A DNA stretch of 64,000 nucleotides from Haliea sp963974125. GTDB taxonomy: Bacteria; Pseudomonadota; Gammaproteobacteria; Pseudomonadales; Halieaceae. Below the pieces are notes generated by a model, which did no database searches, had not been told where the DNA came from, and was given only the letters and a program-made list of their open reading frames with translations. Each line of letters opens with the position of its first letter. The stretch's first letter is position 1. Positions 9,864-17,724 of this stretch are shown in pieces. Location: the NCBI GenBank assembly GCA_963974125.1, contig CAXBCH010000002.1:124001-188000 (forward strand), written 5' to 3'. Both the position numbers and the translations under genes were made by a program.

Positions 9864-10568
9864 CTACAGCGGTCGACGATCGAACCGGGGAAACCCCGGC
9901 AAATCATCCGACATGACTGGAAAAATGGATTGCCGGGCGGGCACCAGCTCGTCGGCAAAGCTACGGTAAATGGCCGTTCGCAGTGCGCCCGCTGTACTGT
10001 AGCCCGTGCCGGCCGCCAGCTCATCAAGGATCGACCGCACCCGACTGGTGGAGATGCCATGTTCAGCGGCTATCTGGTGCAGGGGATTGCCACTGATGAA
10101 ATCCTCGAATAACTGCAGGGTCTGCAGGGTCCAGCGGGCCCCAAGGGAGTCGGTGATGTGCCCGTCCTGGTCGGCACGGACCAGGCTGCGATTGAAGGGG
10201 TCCTCGATATTGGCCAGGTAGACGACATAACCAGCCGCCAGCTTCACCACATTCAGGACTCCCCGAAACATGCGTCCGGCGGGGGTCAACAGCCAGACCC
10301 AGGCGGTGGCATTGCCGTACAGTCTGGCGGCATCCTCCAGCAGACCACCAACGGGATCCTTCTGCATGGGCCTGGTCCTGCGCCAGCCTGCGGGCAGCAC
10401 CACGGCCATGTCCTCGCGCTGGGCCAGCTCCGACAGGGTCTTGCCCCGCGCCTGCTCCATGGTCACACCATTCAGGCGCAGGCCCGCGGGCGACATCGAC
10501 AGTATGCGCAGGTCTTCGTCCAGCCGGGTGACCGGCATCAATTCCCCCAACCCCTCAGCCCAATCCAT
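9864..10568 (-). CDS. Orphan regulator: PAS-like sensor plus LuxR-type HTH
   Basis: A 234-residue soluble protein. Residues 1-150 look like a PAS-type sensor (a VTRLDEDLRILSMSPAG start, later a WVWLLTPAGRMFRGVLN strand). Residues about 165-220 form a LuxR/GerE-type helix-turn-helix (QLFEDFISGNPLHQIAAEHG then STSRVRSILDELAAGTG). No receiver domain or kinase partner is nearby. The ATG at 10568 is chosen over an in-frame GTG at 10580 because GGAG sits seven bases before it. It lies between prc and the VanZ-like gene. Ligand and targets are unknown. Confidence 0.7.
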   Translation of the reverse strand: MDWAEGLGELMPVTRLDEDLRILSMSPAGLRLNGVTMEQARGKTLSELAQREDMAVVLPAGWRRTRPMQKDPVGGLLEDAARLYGNATAWVWLLTPAGRMFRGVLNVVKLAAGYVVYLANIEDPFNRSLVRADQDGHITDSLGARWTLQTLQLFEDFISGNPLHQIAAEHGISTSRVRSILDELAAGTGYSTAGALRTAIYRSFADELVPARQSIFPVMSDDLPGFPRFDRRPL

Positions 10569-10594
10569 GGTTAGCTCCACCCTGTCGAGAATAC

Positions 10595-12730
10595 CTAGTC
10601 CTCTTGCCCGCCTCTTGGGCTGTGCTGGGCAAAGCGCTGTTGCCGCAGGAGGAGGGCATCCACCAGGACATTGCCCGCTTCCGTCAACAGGACATCCGGG
10701 CGCTTGTCAACGGAGTCGACGGCGCCCTCATCAATCTCTTCGTCTTCCTCGAGGAAGTCATCCTCCAGGTCTGTGAGCAGCTCCTCGCCAAGCGCGGCGC
10801 GGCGCCGATTCTCGATGGCAAGGGCCTTGCGCTCCTGTTCTTCACGCATCGCGATGCGGGTCTCTTCATTGAGCGGCAGGGTCTTGATGGCGCGGGCTTC
10901 CTCCGCCAGTTCGACCTGCTCCTCAAGGAACACGAACTCCGGGTTCTGGTGGCTGCGACTACGGAACAGCCGGGTGATCTCGGGGATCACCGAGGCAATG
11001 TCGTCGTAGCGACGGTGCCGCACCGGGTTGATCTGGTCCCAGCTCAAGGCGTGATCCAGCGCGCTTTCGCCGATCTGGTCCGGATCGAAGAGAGAGGGAA
11101 ACAGTACATCCGGAACCACGCCACGATGCTGGGTGCTATCGCCGGAAATCCGGTAGAACTTGGACTCGGTCAATTTCAGCTGCCCCTCGGTCAGGGGCAC
11201 CATGGTCTGCACGGTACCCTTGCCGAAGGAGCGGTCACCGACAATGATGCCGCGCTGGTAATCCTGAATGGCGCCGGCAAAGATTTCCGAGGCGGATGCG
11301 CTGAGCCGGTTGATCAGTACAACCAGCGGGCCATCGTAGTAGGGCGTGCGCGCCCGCTTGCCATCGCGCCAGACGCGACGTGAGGAGTGGCGGATCTGCA
11401 CCGTCGGTCCGTACTCGATGAACAGGCCGGTCAGCTCATTGGCCTCCTGCAGGGAGCCACCGCCGTTGTGGCGCAGGTCCATGACGATGCCGTCAACTCC
11501 CTCCTCCTGCAGCTCGTCGAGCAATTTGCGCACATCGCGAGTGGTACTCTTGTAGTCATCGTCACCACGGCGCATGGCATCAAAGTCGATGTAGAAAGCC
11601 GGGATATCGATGACACCGATTTTCATCATATCGTCGCCCGCGGGTACCTCGAGTATCTCCTTCTGCGCCGACTGCTCCTCGAGCTTGACCTGATTGCGGA
11701 CAATGGTGATTTCCCGGCGGATATCGGTGGCGGGGGACTTGGCCGGAATCACCTGCAGGCGCACGGTGGAGCCTTTGGGGCCGCGGATCAGTTCCACCAC
11801 CTCGTCCAGGCGCCAGCCGACCACATCCTCGAAATCGCCATCCTCGCCCTGGGCAACGGCGGTAATCCGGTCCGAGGGGCGCAACTCGCCCTGTTTGTCC
11901 GCGGGGCCCGCCGCTACCAGGCGCGCCACCTTGGTGTATTCGTCTTCTATTTGCAGTACTGCGCCAATGCCCTCCAGGGACAGACTCATGTTGATGTTGA
12001 AGTTCTCGGAGCGGCGCGGGGACAGATAGTTGGTGTGGGGGTCATAGAGCTCGGTCAGGGCGTTGGCGTAAATCTGGAAGACATCCTGATGGTTGTACTG
12101 TTTGACCCGCTTGAGCTGATTGCTGTAGCGCTTGACCAGCGTCGGCACGATCTCCTGCTCATCCTTCTCCGCAAGGCGCAGGCTCAAGACCTGGTTCTTC
12201 AGATGCCGGCGCCAGCGATCATCGAGCTCGGTATCATCCGCGGCCCAGGGGCGGGACTTGCCGTCGAGTAGGTAGTCCTCGTCGGCGGTAAAATCCATTT
12301 CCGCGACCGTGGTCTCAAGCGTGTCCACGATGGTCGAGAGCCGCGCCTCAAGGCGCTTCTGGAAGCGGTTGAAGATGGCAAAACCCGCTTCCAGGTTTCC
12401 CGCATGCAGCTCTTCATCCATGCTCTGCCGGTAGCGCTCGAACTCCGCCAGATCGGTGGCGGTGAAAAACATCCTGCCGCCATCGAGGCTGTCGATGTAA
12501 TTGTCCAGGTGCATGGACGACAGGTGATCATCGTATTTGAGTTTGGCGTAGTGGCGCTGTTCCAACTGCTCTATCAGCTCGACCACGGTTTCCCGCTGGC
12601 TGTCGGTATAGGTGATATAGCTGAAGGCGGGGACGGAGGCGGTGGCCAGCACCAGCGCACCGACAAGGGTAACGAGGGCTGCAGGCAGCCAGCCCCGGCG
12701 GTTGGCTGGGCGTACAATGGCTGTGGTCAA
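10595..12730 (-). CDS. prc: Carboxy-terminal (tail-specific) protease Prc
   Basis: Periplasmic serine protease that processes or degrades proteins with nonpolar C-termini and controls murein hydrolases such as MepS. The 711 residues comprise an N-terminal membrane anchor or signal (about 15-35), an N-terminal helical domain, a PDZ domain (about 235-330) with GIGAVLQ, and the S41 protease core with the catalytic Ser in RLSASASEIF and Lys in SFGKGTVQ. The C-terminal DUF3340-like region is present. The start is TTG, with a near-ideal GGAGGT seven bases upstream. Confidence 0.95.
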   Translation of the reverse strand: MTTAIVRPANRRGWLPAALVTLVGALVLATASVPAFSYITYTDSQRETVVELIEQLEQRHYAKLKYDDHLSSMHLDNYIDSLDGGRMFFTATDLAEFERYRQSMDEELHAGNLEAGFAIFNRFQKRLEARLSTIVDTLETTVAEMDFTADEDYLLDGKSRPWAADDTELDDRWRRHLKNQVLSLRLAEKDEQEIVPTLVKRYSNQLKRVKQYNHQDVFQIYANALTELYDPHTNYLSPRRSENFNINMSLSLEGIGAVLQIEDEYTKVARLVAAGPADKQGELRPSDRITAVAQGEDGDFEDVVGWRLDEVVELIRGPKGSTVRLQVIPAKSPATDIRREITIVRNQVKLEEQSAQKEILEVPAGDDMMKIGVIDIPAFYIDFDAMRRGDDDYKSTTRDVRKLLDELQEEGVDGIVMDLRHNGGGSLQEANELTGLFIEYGPTVQIRHSSRRVWRDGKRARTPYYDGPLVVLINRLSASASEIFAGAIQDYQRGIIVGDRSFGKGTVQTMVPLTEGQLKLTESKFYRISGDSTQHRGVVPDVLFPSLFDPDQIGESALDHALSWDQINPVRHRRYDDIASVIPEITRLFRSRSHQNPEFVFLEEQVELAEEARAIKTLPLNEETRIAMREEQERKALAIENRRRAALGEELLTDLEDDFLEEDEEIDEGAVDSVDKRPDVLLTEAGNVLVDALLLRQQRFAQHSPRGGQED

Positions 12731-12925
12731 TGAAAGTACCTCCGCTTGTTATCACGATCCAGTGTAACGCGCCATCGTCGCTGCTCCAATAAGTGATCGC
12801 AGCGATCGCGCAATTCAGTCAGACTACTTCGGCGGGGATACGTTCCCCCCGCAGTACTCTGGCTTGCCGGGGTTCGAGTTAGTGTAATATTGCCTTTTAG
12901 CTACAGGACAGCCACATTTGACGCC
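12731..12925. promoter_or_regulatory. prc/antiporter divergent promoter region
   Basis: About 195 bases without a gene, separating two divergently transcribed genes. The prc ribosome binding site GGAGGT is at its left end on the minus strand. A short AT-rich stretch around 12880-12900 could belong to the antiporter promoter. GATCGCAGCGATCGCG (about 12796-12811) is a small palindrome-rich segment. No firm promoter could be assigned. Confidence 0.35.
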
Positions 12926-14656
12926 ATGCTACCCGTAGCAATCACCAATTCGCTGATCTTCTGGGGTGCCCTGCTGGCGCTGCTGTGCGTCGTGGCGAGC
13001 GGGCTGTCGCGGCGGGTGGGCGCCCCGGTACTGCTGGTATTCCTGGTACTGGGCATGCTGGCCGGAGAGGAGGGCGTCGGCGGCATCCGCTTCGACAACG
13101 TCAGCCAGGCTTTCCTGTTCGGTAGCCTGGCGCTGGCCATCATCATCTTCGACGGCGGCCAGGGTGCACGCAAGGACACTTTCCGGGTCAGTCTCGGCCC
13201 CGCCCTGTCCCTGGCCACTGTGGGTGTTCTGGTCACCGCCGGTATCACCGGCCTGGCCGCGAAACTAGTCTTGAACCTGCCCTGGCTCGAGGCCATGCTC
13301 ATAGGCGCCATCGTTGGCTCCACCGATGCAGCGGCGGTGTTCGGCCTGCTGCGATCAGCGGGCCTCCAGCTCAAGGAGCGAACCAGCGCCACGCTGGAGA
13401 TCGAGTCCGGCAGCAACGATCCGATGGCCATTTTCCTGACCATCACCCTGGTGGAGCTGCTGGTGCTGCGCGCCGCCAATCCCGGCCTCGAGATTCTCGG
13501 AGCCTTTGCCGAACAGATGGGCCTGGGCCTCGCGATCGGCTTTGCCGGCGGCTATTTGCTGGTACTGTTGCTCAAGCGCCTGGTGCTGCCGGTGTCCATG
13601 TACCCGCTGCTGGCGCTGGCGGGAGGCATGAGCGTGTTCGGCATCAGCAACCTGTGGGGCGGCAGCGGCTTCCTGGCGATCTATCTGGTGGGAATACTGG
13701 TCGGCAACGCCTCCTTGCCCCACGCCAAGGACATTCGCCGTTTTCACGACGGCATCGCCTGGCTGGCGCAGATAGGCATGTTCCTGATGCTGGGGCTGCT
13801 GATTACGCCCAGCAGCCTGATACCCCTGGTGCTGCCCGGCCTTGGCATCGCGCTGGCCCTGATCCTGGTGGCGCGCCCGCTGGCGGTACTGCTGTCCCTG
13901 CTGCCATTCCACTTCCCCTGGCGGGAGCAGGTCTTCATCAGCTGGTGCGGCCTGCGCGGCGCCGTACCCATTATCCTCGCGCTGTTTCCCTCCCTGGCGG
14001 GCCTGGAGCTGGCGGATACCTTCTTCGAACTGGCTTTTTTCGTGGTGCTCGTGTCGCTGATGCTGCAGGGCTGGACTATCGCCCCCATCGCTCGCTGGCT
14101 GGGTATCGAGGTACCACCGGTGCTGGAGGAACCCGAGCACCTGGTATTGAAAATACCGGATGACCAGGAAAAGGAGCTGCTGGTGTATCGGGCGGTGGTC
14201 GGCAGCCCGGCCATCGGCACCCAGGTGGCGCGGCTGCCACTCTCCGGGGGCGCCCAGCTGGTGGGGCTGGTACGCCAGGGGGTACTGGTGCAGGAATGGC
14301 AGCAGCAGACGATACAGGACGCGGATCACGTCATGGTACTGGGGACCGACGGCGGCACTCCGGCGCTGGCGCGGCTGTTTACCCCGACCGCGAGCCGCAC
14401 TGACCGCGAGCGCGAGGTTGCGGATTTCTTTGGCAGCTTCGTACTCAAGCCCGACGCGCGTCTCGCGGACCTGTCGCAGATGTACGGCTTCGAAGTACCC
14501 GAGCCGCTGCGCGCCCTGACCGTGGCCGAGTTCATCAACCGCCAGTTCCACCAGAAGCCGGTGGTCGGTGACCGGGTCTCCCTGGGGCACGTGCAGTTCG
14601 TGGTGAAGAAACTCGACGGCGAGCGCATTGCCACCGTCGGCTTGAAGCTGGGCTGA
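12926..14656 (+). CDS. nhaP2: Potassium/proton antiporter (CPA1, NhaP2/CvrA type)
   Basis: Inner-membrane cation/H+ exchanger for K+ (or Na+) and pH balance. The 576 residues start with about 12 membrane helices (1-400) carrying the CPA1 signature IVGSTDAAAVFGLL and ESGSNDPMAIF. A TrkA-C/RCK-C domain (about 415-495) and a CorC/HlyC-type C-terminal domain (about 500-576) follow, the NhaP2/CvrA arrangement. The ATG at 12926 is preferred over an upstream TTG (12890) because homologues begin close to this Met. It converges on the dehydratase-like gene with a one-base gap. Confidence 0.88.
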   Translation: MLPVAITNSLIFWGALLALLCVVASGLSRRVGAPVLLVFLVLGMLAGEEGVGGIRFDNVSQAFLFGSLALAIIIFDGGQGARKDTFRVSLGPALSLATVGVLVTAGITGLAAKLVLNLPWLEAMLIGAIVGSTDAAAVFGLLRSAGLQLKERTSATLEIESGSNDPMAIFLTITLVELLVLRAANPGLEILGAFAEQMGLGLAIGFAGGYLLVLLLKRLVLPVSMYPLLALAGGMSVFGISNLWGGSGFLAIYLVGILVGNASLPHAKDIRRFHDGIAWLAQIGMFLMLGLLITPSSLIPLVLPGLGIALALILVARPLAVLLSLLPFHFPWREQVFISWCGLRGAVPIILALFPSLAGLELADTFFELAFFVVLVSLMLQGWTIAPIARWLGIEVPPVLEEPEHLVLKIPDDQEKELLVYRAVVGSPAIGTQVARLPLSGGAQLVGLVRQGVLVQEWQQQTIQDADHVMVLGTDGGTPALARLFTPTASRTDREREVADFFGSFVLKPDARLADLSQMYGFEVPEPLRALTVAEFINRQFHQKPVVGDRVSLGHVQFVVKKLDGERIATVGLKLG

Positions 14657-14657
14657 G

Positions 14658-16184
14658 TCACCCCGCTACTGCGTCCGTGGCGATAATCTCGATACCCGCA
14701 AGCGCCTGCGCGTAGCCTTTTTTCCGCTCCAGTTCCATGCCCCGCAGGATCTGGATGCGCTGGGCCTGGGGCGAGCCGGCCCCGTGCAGGGACTCGGTCA
14801 GGTAACCCACTGCGTTGCGACCCAGAGTCATGTTCTCGATCAGGCGCAGCATGCGGGTGCGGCTTTCGACCGGTATATCCGGCCGGCCCTGGAAATATTT
14901 GCGCAGCATTGGACCGGTCTCTTCCTGCTCGAAATCCGCCTGCGAGGGCAGGGTGACCATCAGGCCACCCGCCAGGTCCTGGGCCAGGCGGGAAATCTCG
15001 TAGGGAAAGCGGGTGACGTTGTGCTTGCAGACGTTGGCCAGCATTTCGTCGTTCATATAGATCCCGGAAGCCAGCGGCTGTGCCTCGTGGGAGGAGGCAA
15101 TGGCGGAGGAGTAGATGGTCTCGTTGAGGTGGGTCATTTCCACCAGCTTGTCCTTGATATGGCTGGCAGCGTCGGCGCCGTTGTACTCGGCAATGGCAGC
15201 CGCGGCGCCCACCATCACGTCCCCGAGCCCGGTCTTGCAGACATAGCTGGCGCGATGGTAGGCGGTGAATCGCGCCACCATCGGCTGCGCGAACTCGTAT
15301 TCCCCGTCCATCAGCACGTGCTCCCAGGGGATGAACACATTGTCAAACACCACCAGGGTCTCCTGGCCGCCGTAGCGGGCATTGCCCTTGTCGATATCGC
15401 CTTCCTCCAGGGCGCGGGTGTCGCATGACTGCCGCCCGTAGATATAGGTCAGGCCCTCGGCATCGCCGGGCACCATCCCCACCACCGCGTAGTCCCGATC
15501 TGCCGCGGTCATGTTCATGGTCGGCATGATGCAGATCCAGTGACTGTTGAGGCCACCCGTCATGTGGGCCTTGGCCCCGGTGACGTAGAGACCGCGTTCA
15601 TTGCGTGCGGTGACATGCAGAAACAGGTCGGGGTCTGCCTGCTCGTGGGGCCGCTTGCTGCGGTCGCCCTTGGGATCCGTCATGCCGGCACCGATAATCA
15701 CGTTGTTGCGCTGGGCCTCGCGCATGAACTCGAGATAGCGCTGGTGATAGGGCGTGCCGTGCTTCTGGTCGATATCCCAGGTGATGGAGTGCAATACGCT
15801 GATGGTATCCAGGCCTGCACAGCGCTGGAAGCAGGTGCCGGTGAGCTGCCCCATGCGGCGCTGCATCCGGTTCTTCAGTACCAGGTCCTGCGGCGACTCG
15901 ACAATGTGCAGGAACCGGTTGACCCGCGCATTGACCAGCGGGGAATGCGCCGTTGCCAGCTCCGGGTCGGCAATTGCCAGGTCATAGGTCGCCTGCAAGG
16001 CGTTGATGGAAGGCCTGATGATCGGGTGGTCCACGGGCTCTGCAATCTTCTCGCCGAAAAGGTACACACGGACGCCGCGGTTGCGCAGGCTGTCGACGTA
16101 CTCTTCACCTGTACGGATGGGGCTGAACCGCCCCCAGCGCTGCGCGGCGGTCTCTTCCCGGCGGGTGGGCAAGGGTGCATTCAT
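14658..16184 (-). CDS. 4-Hydroxybutyryl-CoA dehydratase / vinylacetyl-CoA isomerase homologue (AbfD type)
   Basis: A member of the HpaB flavoprotein superfamily that belongs to the AbfD branch, whose members bind FAD and a [4Fe-4S] cluster and dehydrate 4-hydroxybutyryl-CoA to crotonyl-CoA. The 508 residues contain TGTCFQRCAGLD (Cys118 and Cys122, matching cluster ligands Cys99/Cys103 of Clostridium aminobutyricum AbfD), AMTDPKGDR-like and IYGRQSCDTR segments, and YHRASYVCKTG (His310 and Cys316, matching His292/Cys299). The His-Cys distance is one residue shorter than in AbfD. The ATG at 16184 has AGGAG upstream. It stands alone with no 4-hydroxybutyrate pathway genes beside it, so the substrate is uncertain. 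Confidence 0.8.
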   Translation of the reverse strand: MNAPLPTRREETAAQRWGRFSPIRTGEEYVDSLRNRGVRVYLFGEKIAEPVDHPIIRPSINALQATYDLAIADPELATAHSPLVNARVNRFLHIVESPQDLVLKNRMQRRMGQLTGTCFQRCAGLDTISVLHSITWDIDQKHGTPYHQRYLEFMREAQRNNVIIGAGMTDPKGDRSKRPHEQADPDLFLHVTARNERGLYVTGAKAHMTGGLNSHWICIMPTMNMTAADRDYAVVGMVPGDAEGLTYIYGRQSCDTRALEEGDIDKGNARYGGQETLVVFDNVFIPWEHVLMDGEYEFAQPMVARFTAYHRASYVCKTGLGDVMVGAAAAIAEYNGADAASHIKDKLVEMTHLNETIYSSAIASSHEAQPLASGIYMNDEMLANVCKHNVTRFPYEISRLAQDLAGGLMVTLPSQADFEQEETGPMLRKYFQGRPDIPVESRTRMLRLIENMTLGRNAVGYLTESLHGAGSPQAQRIQILRGMELERKKGYAQALAGIEIIATDAVAG

Positions 16185-16258
16185 GGGATCAGCTCCTGTC
16201 GGTTTTCTATGCAATTTTTTGCAGCAGTATAACGCCCGTAGCCAGCATGATGACAGGG

Positions 16259-17179
16259 TCAGTCAGCCAGCGCCGGATCGCGGACAAACAACATATCCAT
16301 GACAATCTCGGGCCGCCACGTTTTCAGTACCCCTTCACTGCGATGGCGAATGGCATCGAGATCGGCGACAGAATTGATGCGAAAACCCTCACTGACAACC
16401 ACGTGCACGAGCAGGTAGGTATTGCGACCGCGTTTGGTAACCCGTACCTCAACCAGGTCGGTTGCCACATCAGAGAGGGAGGCCAGCAGCTGCTCCTCGA
16501 TGTCGTTGACCAGCGGTTCCGGGGGTGCCATCCACAATATTTCCCGCATGCTGTCGCGAAGAATCCCCAGCGGCACGGGCAGCGCCACGAGCACTATGGC
16601 GATCAACAGCAGCGGGTCGACCACCGGCGCGTAGTGCGCCCAGGCGGAACCTTCCAGCAACCAGGCAAACAGGAACCCGGCAAACACCGCGGCACTGAGC
16701 AGGCCATCCACCAGCCAGGTCCGGGATTCGACGGCCACCAGGTCAGAGCGGGTCTGGCGTCCGGCGCGGGCCATCAGCCAGGCCACCAGCAGGCAGCCGA
16801 TTGTGGCAGCGGCACCGTAGATCGTGGCCAGACCGTATTCCGCCGGATTGCCGCCAAGCATCAGCCGCTTTACGGCCTCGATGCAGGCCCAGGTACAGGC
16901 CACCAGGATAAAAAGCGCCTTGAACAGGTTCAGCGCCGGTTCCATGGAGGTATAGCCAAAGTGGAAGCGGTCATCGTCGGGCCGCTCAGCCAGACGGGCA
17001 ACCTTGAGCGTCAGCAAGGCCACGCAGAACGCGATCAGCGAATAGATGCCGTCGAACAGTATCGCGTCCGAGCGCGTGAGCAGCGCGAATGTCAGCGCCA
17101 GTGCAATGAAACCCAGGGAACCTATAAGCGCCCAGCGCAGGGCGCGCTGCTCACTGTGAATGTGGAGTTTGTGGCTCAT
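16259..17179 (-). CDS. Cation diffusion facilitator family protein, atypical metal site
   Basis: A 306-residue inner-membrane protein of the CDF family with about six helices and a C-terminal cytoplasmic domain (EVRVTKRGRNTYLLVHVVV). The loop HFGYTSMEP after helix 2 is a family signature. The metal site is unusual: helix 2 reads SDAILFDGIYSL and helix 5 reads SRTWLVDGLLS, so each keeps one Asp but lacks the usual partner (Thr replaces the His of the helix-5 HxxxD motif and Ser stands four residues after the helix-2 Asp). The transported ion is therefore unclear. The ATG at 17179 is well placed. Confidence 0.82.
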   Translation of the reverse strand: MSHKLHIHSEQRALRWALIGSLGFIALALTFALLTRSDAILFDGIYSLIAFCVALLTLKVARLAERPDDDRFHFGYTSMEPALNLFKALFILVACTWACIEAVKRLMLGGNPAEYGLATIYGAAATIGCLLVAWLMARAGRQTRSDLVAVESRTWLVDGLLSAAVFAGFLFAWLLEGSAWAHYAPVVDPLLLIAIVLVALPVPLGILRDSMREILWMAPPEPLVNDIEEQLLASLSDVATDLVEVRVTKRGRNTYLLVHVVVSEGFRINSVADLDAIRHRSEGVLKTWRPEIVMDMLFVRDPALAD

Positions 17180-17289
17180 GGTGACAATCAGTGATCCGGA
17201 ATGTGAAGAGGGTGGCGGACATCATGGCCTCGGGAAGCGCGCCCGGCAAGCAGCCTGTGCATAACTGTGTGCCCAAATCCTTAATTTAA

Positions 17290-17305
17290 CATAATATATA
17301 TTATG
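17290..17305. promoter_or_regulatory. Perfect 16-bp AT-rich palindrome (operator candidate)
   Basis: CATAATATATATTATG is a perfect palindrome of two 8-base arms, embedded in an AT-rich patch (about 17278-17316) of an otherwise GC-rich region. It lies 158 bases upstream of the Cys-rich small gene and 111 bases upstream of the CDF start on the other strand. It resembles a dimeric repressor or activator site, or a divergent promoter core. No specific regulator can be named. The remaining bases from 17180 to 17462 show no other convincing feature. Confidence 0.4.
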
Positions 17306-17462
17306 CGCATATGTGGATTCTTTGCGGAAGGCTATTCGGTGTACTAATCTCAAGTTGATTGATGCGGGTCAACGCAGCCAATACCCCTCGGCGATACTCT
17401 TGCAGAATCGAATTGGCGCAACGGCATGTCGATCCTGGCAGCCGTGCGCAAGGAGCAATATC

Positions 17463-17687
17463 GTGCAGCAGGCCAGATCGAGCCACCACAGCGGATCTGC
17501 TTCCGATCCGGATCGCGCAACCTGTCGGCCGCGCACCGGCAGTGCGCGGCGCTGGGACATCTGGGCGCAGCAGGCTGCTGCCGGGAAACGTCCCTGTTTT
17601 GCCAGTGAGCAGCGATTTACCTGCAGCGAAACGAACTGCCCCTGGCGCGACGAATGCAGGGACCTGCGGGCCGAATGGCACCGCTAG
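17463..17687 (+). CDS. Small Cys-rich protein of unknown function upstream of glgC
   Basis: A 74-residue reading frame beginning at GTG with a textbook AAGGAG ribosome binding site seven bases upstream (17450-17455). The first 28 residues are polar and low in complexity. The rest is compact and charged: RRWDIWAQQAAAGKR followed by a four-cysteine unit at Cys45, 54, 59 and 65 (spacing x8, x4, x5) including NCPWRDEC, and an end DLRAEWHR. The cysteine layout suggests a small zinc or Fe-S site. It ends 37 bases before the glgC ATG and is probably co-transcribed with it. I recognise no named family. Confidence 0.6.
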   Translation: MQQARSSHHSGSASDPDRATCRPRTGSARRWDIWAQQAAAGKRPCFASEQRFTCSETNCPWRDECRDLRAEWHR

Positions 17688-17724
17688 GGTGAGCTTTCAT
17701 TTCCCGGAGCGTTTCGTCAGCGCG

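Noticed and set aside
16175..17194. Plus-strand frame of 339 codons opposite the CDF gene
   Set aside because: Gln/His/Gly-rich antisense shadow without domain likeness; the minus strand encodes clear membrane helices and CDF motifs.
17359..17724. N-terminal extension of glgC by about 120 codons
   Set aside because: Similarity to GlgC begins at the ATG at 17725, and this stretch is used in another frame by the small Cys-rich gene with an excellent ribosome binding site.
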